From CAZCQG01 sp964500775 (GTDB lineage Bacteria > Campylobacterota > Campylobacteria > Campylobacterales > CAZCQG01): a stretch of DNA of 9,891 nt. Positions 1 through 5,812 of this stretch are shown piece by piece. The notes beneath the pieces are model-generated. The model was given only the letters and a program-made list of their open reading frames with translations. It made no database searches and was not told where the DNA came from. The stretch spans positions 1-9,891 of the forward strand of contig CAZCQG010000059.1 in the NCBI GenBank assembly GCA_964500775.1. Direction: 5' to 3'. Position numbers and translations under genes: made by a program. Numbering within the stretch: position 1 is the first letter of the stretch; every line of letters starts with the position of its first letter.

Positions 1-29
1 GTGTTGCTTACGATTTTCATCGCCTCCAT
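1..29 (-). CDS. Start of an unidentified gene, cut by the left edge
   Basis: Only the first ten or so residues are visible, beginning MEAMKIVSNT. An AGGAGA ribosome site lies at 34-39, about 4-5 bases before the ATG at 29-27. A second in-frame ATG at 20-18 has a GGAGG only two bases upstream, which is too close, so the first ATG is preferred. The gene starts 20 bp after the cca stop on the same strand and is probably the last visible member of the leuD-cca operon. In Campylobacter jejuni cca is followed by purU, but ten residues are not enough to identify this one. Confidence 0.5.
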
Positions 30-49
30 ACAATCTCCTAATAAAACTA

Positions 50-1207
50 TTAATTTATGTTAATAAAATTCGCATTAAAATTTATTAAAAATGCTCTAAC
101 TTTTCTTGTTTTCAACTCTTCGCCCAGCTCTTTTCCCCTAAAGCCTTCTAGCTCGATTTCTTTTGCTTCAATCCCTCCGACAAACCTCGTATCGAAGAAT
201 CTACTCTCTTTTGATAACGCAATTATTTCGGGGTAACAACTAAGCATCGTTTCGCCTATCGCATACTCCACTGCGACTTCCGCGATCTCTTTAAGTGAAG
301 GTTTCAGCGCAAACGGGGTAGTTTTTAGCCTATTTTTATATCGATTCGGAAGGCTAAGTCTATCGCACGTCTCTTTAATATCAAGTCCTAAAATGCCGCA
401 AAGAAAATAGAGCGAATAATACTCTCGAAGATGCGGTAAAAAATAGGGTTTATGTTTTTTTATCGATCTTAGTAGCGTAAATGCCTTTTCGCGCTCGACA
501 TTCATCCCTAATAACTTCTCTAAGATTCCAAGTCTCAAAAGATAGTAGATCCCTTTTTCGGGATATGTACCGCCAAAAAGCTTTTCTAATTCGTTTGCGA
601 TTCGTTCTTTGCTCAAATCATCCAAAGGTATGGAGCAAATCTCCTCTATATCCCCCCGAAAAATCGAGAATCCTAGCGTAGAGGCAAATCGCGCCGCACG
701 AAGCACGCGCAAACTATCTTCTTTGAAATGCTCTTTTGAGACGATGCGGAGACATCTATTTTTCAAATCCTCGTCGCCGTCGAAAAAATCCAAAAGCTCA
801 CCGCTAAAGAGATTGCAAAGCAAAGCATTGACGCGAAAATCGCGCCGCATACATCCGATGTGTTCTTGGTCTGCAAGAGCGACGCTAAAACCTCTATGTC
901 CTCGGGCGATTTTCTTTTCGATTCTCGGGAGGGAGATGTCGATATTTTTATATTTGTAGACGAAAAAACTTTTCCCCACACCCGTTGCACCGAGCGATTC
1001 CATTATGGCGGCAAAGGTCGTCTCGTCTACTCCGTATACCTCAATATCGAGGTCTTTGGGTCGGATGCCGAGTAAAAAATCCCTGACGCATCCCCCTACT
1101 AAATACGCCCTATCGGTGTGCTTTCGCAACACCCCTCTGACATACGCAAGCTCATTTTTGAGCTCTTGCGAGAGGGCGCTATCTATTTTTAGCGTTTTTA
1201 CTTTCAA
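50..1207 (-). CDS. cca: CCA tRNA nucleotidyltransferase / poly(A) polymerase family protein
   Basis: A class II nucleotidyltransferase of the tRNA CCA-adding / poly(A) polymerase family, 385 residues, expected to build or repair the 3' CCA end of tRNAs in the cytoplasm. The head domain shows GG at 38-39 followed by VRD at 41-43, the metal-binding pair DLD at 52-54, a further acidic strand IDIS near 89-92, RRDFRVNAL at 121-129, and KEDSLRVLRAARF at 162-174, which matches the EDxxR nucleotide-selecting helix. ERIANEL near 201-207 fits the neck domain. I see no C-terminal HD phosphohydrolase motif. The only in-frame start before a stop codon is a TTG at 1207, inside the end of the CiaD-like gene (29-bp overlap). 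A GAGAGG lies almost against it, so translation may depend on coupling to the upstream gene. The C-terminus is Asn/Ile rich and AT rich. Family membership is clear. Whether it adds CCA, only CC or A, or acts as a poly(A) polymerase cannot be settled here. Confidence 0.9.
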   Translation of the reverse strand: MKVKTLKIDSALSQELKNELAYVRGVLRKHTDRAYLVGGCVRDFLLGIRPKDLDIEVYGVDETTFAAIMESLGATGVGKSFFVYKYKNIDISLPRIEKKIARGHRGFSVALADQEHIGCMRRDFRVNALLCNLFSGELLDFFDGDEDLKNRCLRIVSKEHFKEDSLRVLRAARFASTLGFSIFRGDIEEICSIPLDDLSKERIANELEKLFGGTYPEKGIYYLLRLGILEKLLGMNVEREKAFTLLRSIKKHKPYFLPHLREYYSLYFLCGILGLDIKETCDRLSLPNRYKNRLKTTPFALKPSLKEIAEVAVEYAIGETMLSCYPEIIALSKESRFFDTRFVGGIEAKEIELEGFRGKELGEELKTRKVRAFLINFNANFININ

Positions 1208-1604
1208 GCCTCTCGTCTATCACGGAGAGTTGGTATTCGAGGAAATTGATGATGAGGTCGACTTTAGATTCGAGCTTCGTGTTGTTTGGGGATTGCAATC
1301 CTTCAAAAAGGACGAGGATACGCTCCCGCAAAGAGGTAAGAAATCGCGTCTCTTCGGTACTTGGCGCTTTTTGCTCCGCTTCACTTTCATTCGCGAATTT
1401 CGCGGCAAAATTTTGTAGCTCCTCTTTGGCAGTATTCTCTTTTATAGAGGGTATTTCCATCTCTTCGGTCTGAAGATTTTCCGCCGCTTCTTTTTTCTCG
1501 GCGATGTACTCTTGCGTCCTTTGCCTTACGTTTTCCGCGTCGTCTGATTCGGTATTTTTTTCCAACTCCGCTAGAGTTGAGAGTATGAGATCCTTTAGTT
1601 CCAC
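1179..1604 (-). CDS. CiaD-like domain protein (Campylobacterota conserved protein)
   Basis: An acidic, Glu/Lys-rich, largely helical protein of about 141 residues with no signal peptide or membrane segment. The middle (roughly residues 15-90) is low-complexity and probably disordered. The C-terminal third is an amphipathic helical block: LRERILVLFEGLQ, a short PNNT turn, then a helix around INFLEYQLSVIDERL. From memory this block resembles the C-terminal domain of Campylobacter jejuni CiaD (Cj0788), an effector secreted through the flagellar export apparatus, and the position between a small TPR gene and cca matches cj0787-cj0788-cca. I prefer the GTG at 1604 because AAAGGTGG sits 8 bases before it. 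A GTG at 1616 would add four residues but has its AAAGG directly against it. The frame overlaps the TPR gene at its start and cca at its end. The homology is strong by context and moderate by sequence. An invasion role is not implied; the function here is unknown. Confidence 0.75.
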   Translation of the reverse strand: MELKDLILSTLAELEKNTESDDAENVRQRTQEYIAEKKEAAENLQTEEMEIPSIKENTAKEELQNFAAKFANESEAEQKAPSTEETRFLTSLRERILVLFEGLQSPNNTKLESKVDLIINFLEYQLSVIDERLESKNAKNR

Positions 1605-1840
1605 TTGAGTAACCACCTTTCAAATTCCATAAATTCTACATCCGTATCCATATGGATGAAAAACTCTTTCATCTCTTCGTTCACGCCGATGAATTTCTTT
1701 CGTACGCCGCTTAGTCTCCGTATAGCGATTCTCGCCTCTTGATTGACGGGATCTTTTTTGAGTATCTCTTTGTATATCTCCAAAGCCTCTTTTTTAAATC
1801 CCTGAAACTCGTATATCGCACCTAGAGTAAGCGTCCGCAT
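1595..1840 (-). CDS. Small TPR-repeat protein
   Basis: An 81-residue protein. Residues 3-46 form one recognisable tetratricopeptide hairpin (LTLGAIYEFQGFKKEALEIY, then KEILKKDP and NQEARIAI), with Ala, Gly and Pro at the expected TPR positions. The remaining 35 residues end in an acidic and aromatic stretch (FMEFERWLLKW). There is no signal peptide, so it is probably a cytoplasmic protein-protein adaptor. The ATG at 1840 lies 4 bp after the leuB stop, and the AAAGAG formed by the leuB end serves as a weak ribosome site, suggesting coupling to leuB. Its end overlaps the start of the CiaD-like gene by 10 bp. It occupies the position of cj0787 in Campylobacter jejuni, next to the CiaD gene, so the two products may work together. 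That is inference from conserved order only. Confidence 0.72.
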   Translation of the reverse strand: MRTLTLGAIYEFQGFKKEALEIYKEILKKDPVNQEARIAIRRLSGVRKKFIGVNEEMKEFFIHMDTDVEFMEFERWLLKWN

Positions 1841-1844
1841 CTCT

Positions 1845-2915
1845 TTACTCTTTTGCTACCATATTAGCGATCACCGTCCCGATTTCGGTGGTGGTGCATA
1901 TCTCTTTTGCATCGTATGCAGAGATGTCTTTTGTCCTATACCCCTCTTTGAGCGCTTTTTTTACCGCGCGTTCTATCTTGTCCGCAGCACCGTCTTCGCC
2001 TAGCGAATAACGGAGCATCATAGCCGAAGAGAGTATCGTAGCAAGCGGATTAGCGATTCCTTGTCCTGCTATATCAGGGGCAGAACCGTGGATGGGTTCA
2101 TAAAATGCGTGCTTACTCCCGATAGAAGCCGAAGGAAGCAACCCGATAGAGCCGCCGAGCGTACTTGCTTCGTCGCTCAAAATATCGCCGAAAAGATTCC
2201 CCGTGAGAATCACGTCGAATTGTTTCGGATTCAAGATAATCTGCATCGCTGCATTATCGACATACATATGGCTTAGCTCGACGTCGGGATACTCTTTTGC
2301 GATGCGTATCACCGTGTCGCGCCATAGTTGACTCACGTCTAGGACGTTTGCCTTATCCACGGAACACACTTTTTTGCGTCTTTTTTGCGCACTTTGAAAT
2401 GCGACGTGTGCGATACGCTCTATCTCGGGGACGGTATAGACCATAGTGTTATACGCTTTATGTCCGTCGCTCCCTTTGGGTTCACCGAAATAGATACCGC
2501 CGATAAGCTCTCTGACGATGAGCATATCCACGCCGCGAATAACTTCGGGTTTGAGCTTGCTTGCATTGATAAGCTCATCATATACCGTGACTGGACGGAG
2601 GTTTGCGAAAACTTCGAGCGCTTTTCTGATACCGAGCAATCCGCTCTCGGGTCTTTTCTCTCTCGGAAGGTCGTTCCACTTCTCGCCGCCTATCGCACCA
2701 AAAAGTATCCCATCCGCTTCTCTAGCACCCGCTACCGTCTCATCGGGCAATGGAATCCCGTGTACGTCTATCGCCGCGCCGCCCATCAGATACTCGTGAT
2801 AATCTAGCTCAAATCCCTCGCTAAAAGAGACCGCATCAAGTACTTTGACCGCCTCATCCACGATCTCAGGACCGATTCCGTCCCCTTTGATGAGGGCGAT
2901 TTTATATTTACGCAT
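1845..2915 (-). CDS. leuB: 3-isopropylmalate dehydrogenase
   Basis: Catalyses the NAD-dependent oxidative decarboxylation of 3-isopropylmalate to 2-oxoisocaproate, the last pathway-specific redox step of leucine synthesis, in the cytoplasm. The protein is 356 residues, normal for the family. GDGIGPEI is at 11-18; the substrate-binding arginines are R97 and R107 in LLGIRKALEVFANLRP, plus R135. The catalytic pair is Y142 (GGIYFG) and K188 (VDKANVL), and the metal-binding aspartates are D220, D244 and D248 (NLFGDILSD). The C-terminal EPIHGSAPDIAGQGIANP is the NAD-site signature. The ESGLLGIRKAL stretch favours LeuB over isocitrate or tartrate dehydrogenases. The ATG at 2915 overlaps the leuD stop by 8 bp, so the two are translationally coupled. 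All catalytic residues are present and the gene looks intact. Confidence 0.97.
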   Translation of the reverse strand: MRKYKIALIKGDGIGPEIVDEAVKVLDAVSFSEGFELDYHEYLMGGAAIDVHGIPLPDETVAGAREADGILFGAIGGEKWNDLPREKRPESGLLGIRKALEVFANLRPVTVYDELINASKLKPEVIRGVDMLIVRELIGGIYFGEPKGSDGHKAYNTMVYTVPEIERIAHVAFQSAQKRRKKVCSVDKANVLDVSQLWRDTVIRIAKEYPDVELSHMYVDNAAMQIILNPKQFDVILTGNLFGDILSDEASTLGGSIGLLPSASIGSKHAFYEPIHGSAPDIAGQGIANPLATILSSAMMLRYSLGEDGAADKIERAVKKALKEGYRTKDISAYDAKEICTTTEIGTVIANMVAKE

Positions 2916-3405
2916 GTGCGATCTCCTTTTTAGCTAGCTCCATAAGCCCGCCCGCTTCGATAAGTTCTAACATAAAAGGGGGAATGGGTTTAAATCTATA
3001 CTCTTTGTTTTGTGTCTTGTTTTTTATGATGCCCTCTTGCGGCAATATCTCCAAAGTATCCTCTTCATTTATGGTGTCGCTCTCGGCTATCTCATAAATC
3101 GCCAGACCCATATTAAAAGCGTTTCTGTAAAATATCCTCGCGAAACTTTTAGCGACGACCGCTTGCACGCCTGCGGCTTTGAGCGCTATAGGAGCATGCT
3201 CACGGCTAGAACCGCATCCGAAGTTCTCTCCCGCCACTACGATGTCGCCTGCGCGTACTTCGTTTTTAAAAACGGGATTTGCATCTTCCATCACGTATTT
3301 TGCAAGCTCTTTGGGATCGCTAGTGTTTAGATACCGTGCGGCGATGATCAGATCGGTATCGATATTGTCGCCGAATTTCCAAACTCTATTTTTTTGTGTA
3401 GACAT
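2908..3405 (-). CDS. leuD: 3-isopropylmalate dehydratase small subunit
   Basis: Small subunit of isopropylmalate isomerase, which with the iron-sulfur subunit LeuC interconverts 2- and 3-isopropylmalate. The 165-residue length is that of the short LeuD type rather than the roughly 200-residue enterobacterial type. FGDNIDTDLIIAARYLN at 11-27 is the characteristic N-terminal motif, and GENFGCGSSREHAP at 59-72 is the substrate-binding swivel-domain signature. The ATG at 3405 is preceded by AAGG with a 6-base gap. It is the first gene of the operon, with a likely promoter about 35-45 bp upstream. Its partner leuC and the first-step gene leuA are not in this window, unlike the contiguous leuABCD order of Campylobacter jejuni. 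The homoaconitase-type small subunit is an alternative name for the same fold, but adjacency to leuB supports leucine synthesis. Confidence 0.95.
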   Translation of the reverse strand: MSTQKNRVWKFGDNIDTDLIIAARYLNTSDPKELAKYVMEDANPVFKNEVRAGDIVVAGENFGCGSSREHAPIALKAAGVQAVVAKSFARIFYRNAFNMGLAIYEIAESDTINEEDTLEILPQEGIIKNKTQNKEYRFKPIPPFMLELIEAGGLMELAKKEIAHA

Positions 3406-3441
3406 AGTGCACCTTGTAAAATAAACAAATTGATTTGCGCC

Positions 3442-3449
3442 ATTTTATC
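3442..3449 (-). promoter_or_regulatory. Candidate sigma-70 promoter of the leuD operon
   Basis: On the minus strand this reads GATAAAAT, a full match to the extended -10 form gnTAnAAT described for epsilonproteobacteria. The DNA upstream is A/T rich without a clear -35 box, as is usual for that group. Transcription would start near 3435, giving a leader of about 30 bases, which leaves little room for a leader-peptide attenuator. Confidence 0.5.
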
Positions 3450-3494
3450 TTCTTTTAGATTTAGAGTATCTTTTTGATTTGAAATAGGTGTTTC

Positions 3495-3512
3495 GGCTTC
3501 CTAACGGAAGCC
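3495..3512 (-). terminator. Hairpin after flgG, possible terminator
   Basis: A perfect 7-bp stem (GGCTTCC / GGAAGCC) with a four-base loop lies 14 bp after the flgG stop codon. On the minus strand it is followed by GAAACACC rather than a run of T, so it is an atypical intrinsic terminator. It may only protect the 3' end of the flgFG message. On the other strand the following TAGTTTAT is slightly more T-rich. Confidence 0.45.
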
Positions 3513-3525
3513 TAGTTTATGGAGA

Positions 3526-4314
3526 TTATCGTTTGAGGGAGTTTACGGTCTGGAGCATCGAATCACTGGTCTGAATCGACTTTGAATTGGCTTCGTACGC
3601 CCTCTGTCCCGTGATGAGGTCGGTCATCTCTTCGACGAGTTTGACGTTACTCATCTCGACAAACCCTTGTCGTATCTGCCCAAATCCGTCTATCCCCGGA
3701 GTACCCGCTATCGCATCACCCGAAGCGGTAGTGTTGATGTAGAGGTTATCGCCTAGGCTATGGAGACCGGCGGGGTTGATAAAGGTCACCGTCTCTATCT
3801 GTCCGATTTGAGAAAGCGCAGTGCTCCCCCCTTGGAGTATGGAGACCGTCCCGTCCGTCCCTATAGAGATCTGCGTCGCATCGGCGGGGACTGTGATTTG
3901 CGGGAGCAATGCGTAGCCGTCCGCGTTTACCACGTTACCCGCATCATCGAGCTTAAATGAGCCGTTTCTCGTATACGCGGTCGTCCCATCGGGCATCTGA
4001 ATCTGAAAAAACCCGTTCCCCGTTATCGCCATGTCGAGATTGTTTTCGGTCTCTTTGAAGTCCCCTTGCGAAAAGAGCTTGGTCACCGCCGTAGGACGCA
4101 CACCAAGACCCACTTCGATACCCGTAGGAGAGATGGTATTCGTACTCGTGCTCGTCCCTGCGTATTCGCTCACTTGGTAAAAAAGGTCGGCAAACTCGGC
4201 ACGCTGTTTTTTAAACCCTATCGTATTGACGTTTGCGATGTTGTTTGAGGTAGTATCGATTTGGAGCTGTTGGGCTATCATACCCGTAGCAGCCGTATAG
4301 AGTGATCGCATCAT
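3526..4314 (-). CDS. flgG: Flagellar distal rod protein FlgG
   Basis: FlgG polymerises into the distal rod that links the basal body to the hook in the periplasm and outer envelope. The protein is 262 residues, the usual FlgG length. It starts MMRSLYTAATGM, followed by the rod/hook signature SNNIANVNTIGFKKQRAEF at about 23-41. In the middle is GNGFFQIQMPDGTTAYTRNGSF, typical of FlgG/FlgE. The C-terminal helix is VEMSNVKLVEEMTDLITGQRAYEANSKSIQTSD, the conserved D0 segment. There is no cleavable signal, as expected for cargo of the flagellar type III apparatus. AAAGGA sits 7 bases before the first of two adjacent ATGs. It follows flgF by 15 bp and shares its sigma-54 type promoter. Very confident; the choice between the two ATGs is open. 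Confidence 0.96.
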   Translation of the reverse strand: MMRSLYTAATGMIAQQLQIDTTSNNIANVNTIGFKKQRAEFADLFYQVSEYAGTSTSTNTISPTGIEVGLGVRPTAVTKLFSQGDFKETENNLDMAITGNGFFQIQMPDGTTAYTRNGSFKLDDAGNVVNADGYALLPQITVPADATQISIGTDGTVSILQGGSTALSQIGQIETVTFINPAGLHSLGDNLYINTTASGDAIAGTPGIDGFGQIRQGFVEMSNVKLVEEMTDLITGQRAYEANSKSIQTSDSMLQTVNSLKR

Positions 4315-4329
4315 AGTTTCATCCTTTTA

Positions 4330-5154
4330 TTAGCCTTTTATTTTCGCTAGTCGAGTTATCGCTTCGGTATTGAGGTCATCCATGTGCGATTTCATCACTT
4401 TAGAGTACATATCCACGAGCCTGTTGGTCTCGATGAGCGCCACCATTTCGTTCACGGCGTTTACGTTGCTTTTTTCGATAAAGCCCTGCACTACCGCGCC
4501 GCTATTATCGACTATCTCCATATCTTCCTCTTTGAGCGACTTTATGAGATTCCCGCCCTCTTTTTGGAGATAATCGTCGTTTTTAAACCGCACCGTAGCG
4601 ATATTGGCAAAAACCTGCTGATCGGTAAAAGTATTTGGATCGCCGACATAGATATTCCCGTCGTTATCTACGCTTGTACGCATCCCCTCGGGGATAGTGA
4701 TATGCTGTCCGTTTTGAAAATACTCCCTCGGGAGTACGGGATAGCCCTGTTTGGTCACGAGTGTCCCGTTTCCGCTGACGCTAAAAGAGCCGTCTCTCGT
4801 AAACCGTACCCCTTCGGGCGTCTCTATCGCGAAATAGTAGTCTTTGTTGTTGAGGGCAAAATCGAGTGTATTGTCGGTCTGCATAAACGCACCGAGCGTT
4901 TTGTCCGTGTACTCTTCGCTTATCTGCGGTACTCTGTCTATAGAGCGGTTGAGAAATTGCGCCGCGTCTTTAGTCTGATCGCGCAAAGGGAGTTCATCCC
5001 GTTTTTCCTGATATATGCGCAAAAAATCGCCTATCACCACGTCATCTCTTTTGAATCCGTTCGTATTGAGATTTGCGAGGTTATTGGAGACGATGTCAAG
5101 ACGGTTCATCTGCGTGACCATCCCGCCCGTAGCGCTGTAATACCCGTTATTCAT
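4330..5154 (-). CDS. flgF: Flagellar proximal rod protein FlgF (FlgG2)
   Basis: A FlgF-type rod protein of 274 residues, first gene of a two-gene operon with flgG; the orthologue in Campylobacter is often called flgG2. The N-terminus has the rod signature IVSNNLANLNTNGFKRD at about 21-37, the middle has FAIETPEGVRFTRDGSFS, and the C-terminus has FIEKSNVNAVNEMVALIETNR followed by a helical tail, all standard for axial proteins. Compared with its neighbour it carries an insert-like acidic stretch (residues about 50-85) and starts MNNGYYSATGGM, which separates FlgF from FlgG. No signal peptide; it is exported by the flagellar secretion system. AAGGAAG precedes the ATG at 5154 by 5 bases. A good sigma-54 site ends about 30 bp upstream, consistent with middle-class flagellar genes in Campylobacterota. 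Confidence 0.92.
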   Translation of the reverse strand: MNNGYYSATGGMVTQMNRLDIVSNNLANLNTNGFKRDDVVIGDFLRIYQEKRDELPLRDQTKDAAQFLNRSIDRVPQISEEYTDKTLGAFMQTDNTLDFALNNKDYYFAIETPEGVRFTRDGSFSVSGNGTLVTKQGYPVLPREYFQNGQHITIPEGMRTSVDNDGNIYVGDPNTFTDQQVFANIATVRFKNDDYLQKEGGNLIKSLKEEDMEIVDNSGAVVQGFIEKSNVNAVNEMVALIETNRLVDMYSKVMKSHMDDLNTEAITRLAKIKG

Positions 5155-5186
5155 TCGCTTCCTTGCAAGAAAATTGACTCTATATC

Positions 5187-5202
5187 AGCAAATATTATTC
5201 CC
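5187..5202 (-). promoter_or_regulatory. Candidate sigma-54 (RpoN) promoter of flgFG
   Basis: The minus strand reads GGGAATAATATTTGCT: a GG (5201-5200) and a GC (5189-5188) separated by exactly ten bases, with TTGCT at the -12 element and GGAAT at the -24 element. This fits the sigma-54 consensus and the GGAA-type version I recall for Campylobacter rod and hook genes. Transcription would start near 5177, giving a leader of about 23 bases with the flgF ribosome site in it. It overlaps the upstream region of the divergent DedA-family gene. Confidence 0.75.
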
Positions 5203-5208
5203 GATTCG

Positions 5209-5216
5209 GCTAGAAT
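5209..5216 (+). promoter_or_regulatory. Candidate extended -10 of the DedA-family gene
   Basis: GCTAGAAT matches gnTAnAAT. It ends only two bases before the ATG at 5219. If used, transcription would begin around 5222-5224, inside the apparent start of the gene. This would favour the downstream TTG start at 5243, which has its own AAAGG. No better promoter is obvious; TATTAT at 5193-5198 lies under the sigma-54 site. Confidence 0.35.
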
Positions 5217-5218
5217 CT

Positions 5219-5812
5219 ATGAAAATTTTTAAAGGCTTTTTATTGGAAGATACGCTTGGCTCGCTTCTAGAGTGGGGATATGTTTTTTTGTTTTTTTACA
5301 CGCTCGGCGGCGGGTTTATCGGGCTTTTGGCTGCTTCTATCCTCTCTGCTTCGGGGCATTTGGACATCGGTATGAGTATCGGAGTGGCGTTTGTCGCCAA
5401 TTTTTTGGGCGATATGGGGCTAGTCTACCTCTCTAGATACAACAAAGAGGCGGTACACCCCTACCTCAAAAAGCACCGACGCAAGCTCGCCCTCTCGCAC
5501 CTTTTGCTCAAAAAGTACGGTACGATAGTGATTTTTCTCCAAAAATACCTCTATGGATTTAAAACGCTCGTCCCAATAGCGATAGGATTCACTAAATACG
5601 ATTTTAAAAAATTCGGATTCTATAACTTCGCGGCTTCGCTTATTTGGGCTGTAGTCATAGGGAGCTTAGGGTATTTTCTAGGAGAGAGCGCAAAAGGATT
5701 GTTTGCGGGAATCACCGATAAGCCCTACATCTTCCCCCTCATACTAGCCGCCCTCCTCTACCTCATCTGGAGCTATTTAGAGAAAGCGACGGAGAAGAAA
5801 GAGCGGAGCTAG
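5219..5812 (+). CDS. DedA-family (VTT domain) membrane protein
   Basis: An inner-membrane protein of 197 residues from the ATG at 5219. Hydrophobic segments lie near 17-40, 48-68, 100-120, 130-152 and 165-185, with the SNARE-associated/VTT domain fold. Seen motifs are YTLGGGFIGLLAA, VANFLGDMGLVYLSRYNKE, and the re-entrant-loop region FLQKYLYGFKTLVPIAIGFTKY followed by FYNFAASLIWA, which align with DedA proteins. The family includes transporters or scramblases of undecaprenyl phosphate and phospholipids. This member has lysines where the two well-known loop arginines would be and lacks the usual LPGD/E segment, so the substrate is uncertain. Start choice: the ATG at 5219 has no clear ribosome site. 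A TTG at 5243 has AAAGG seven bases before it and would give MEDTLGSLLEWGY. The gene diverges from flgF and ends in a CTAG shared with the convergent response regulator. Confidence 0.87.
   Translation: MKIFKGFLLEDTLGSLLEWGYVFLFFYTLGGGFIGLLAASILSASGHLDIGMSIGVAFVANFLGDMGLVYLSRYNKEAVHPYLKKHRRKLALSHLLLKKYGTIVIFLQKYLYGFKTLVPIAIGFTKYDFKKFGFYNFAASLIWAVVIGSLGYFLGESAKGLFAGITDKPYIFPLILAALLYLIWSYLEKATEKKERS

Noticed and set aside
50..110. AT-rich repeated-looking stretch at the cca 3' end
   Set aside because: It is simple A/T-rich coding sequence for an Asn/Ile/Phe tail; no clean repeat unit or attachment site is visible.
609..1418. Several plus-strand frames opposite cca and the CiaD-like gene
   Set aside because: Ser/Lys/Arg-rich compositions typical of antisense frames; the minus-strand proteins match families or conserved order.
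2385..2807. A 140-residue plus-strand frame opposite leuB
   Set aside because: Antisense to an intact leuB with all catalytic residues; no domain pattern or start signal.
5174..5198. TTGACT and TATTAT as a sigma-70 promoter for the DedA-family gene
   Set aside because: The gap between the elements is only 13 bp, too short for a normal promoter, and the region is better explained by the sigma-54 site on the other strand.
4384..5232. A 282-residue plus-strand open frame opposite flgF
   Set aside because: It lies almost entirely antisense to a well-supported FlgF gene, has no recognisable motifs and no good ribosome site; it is a by-product of flgF codon use.
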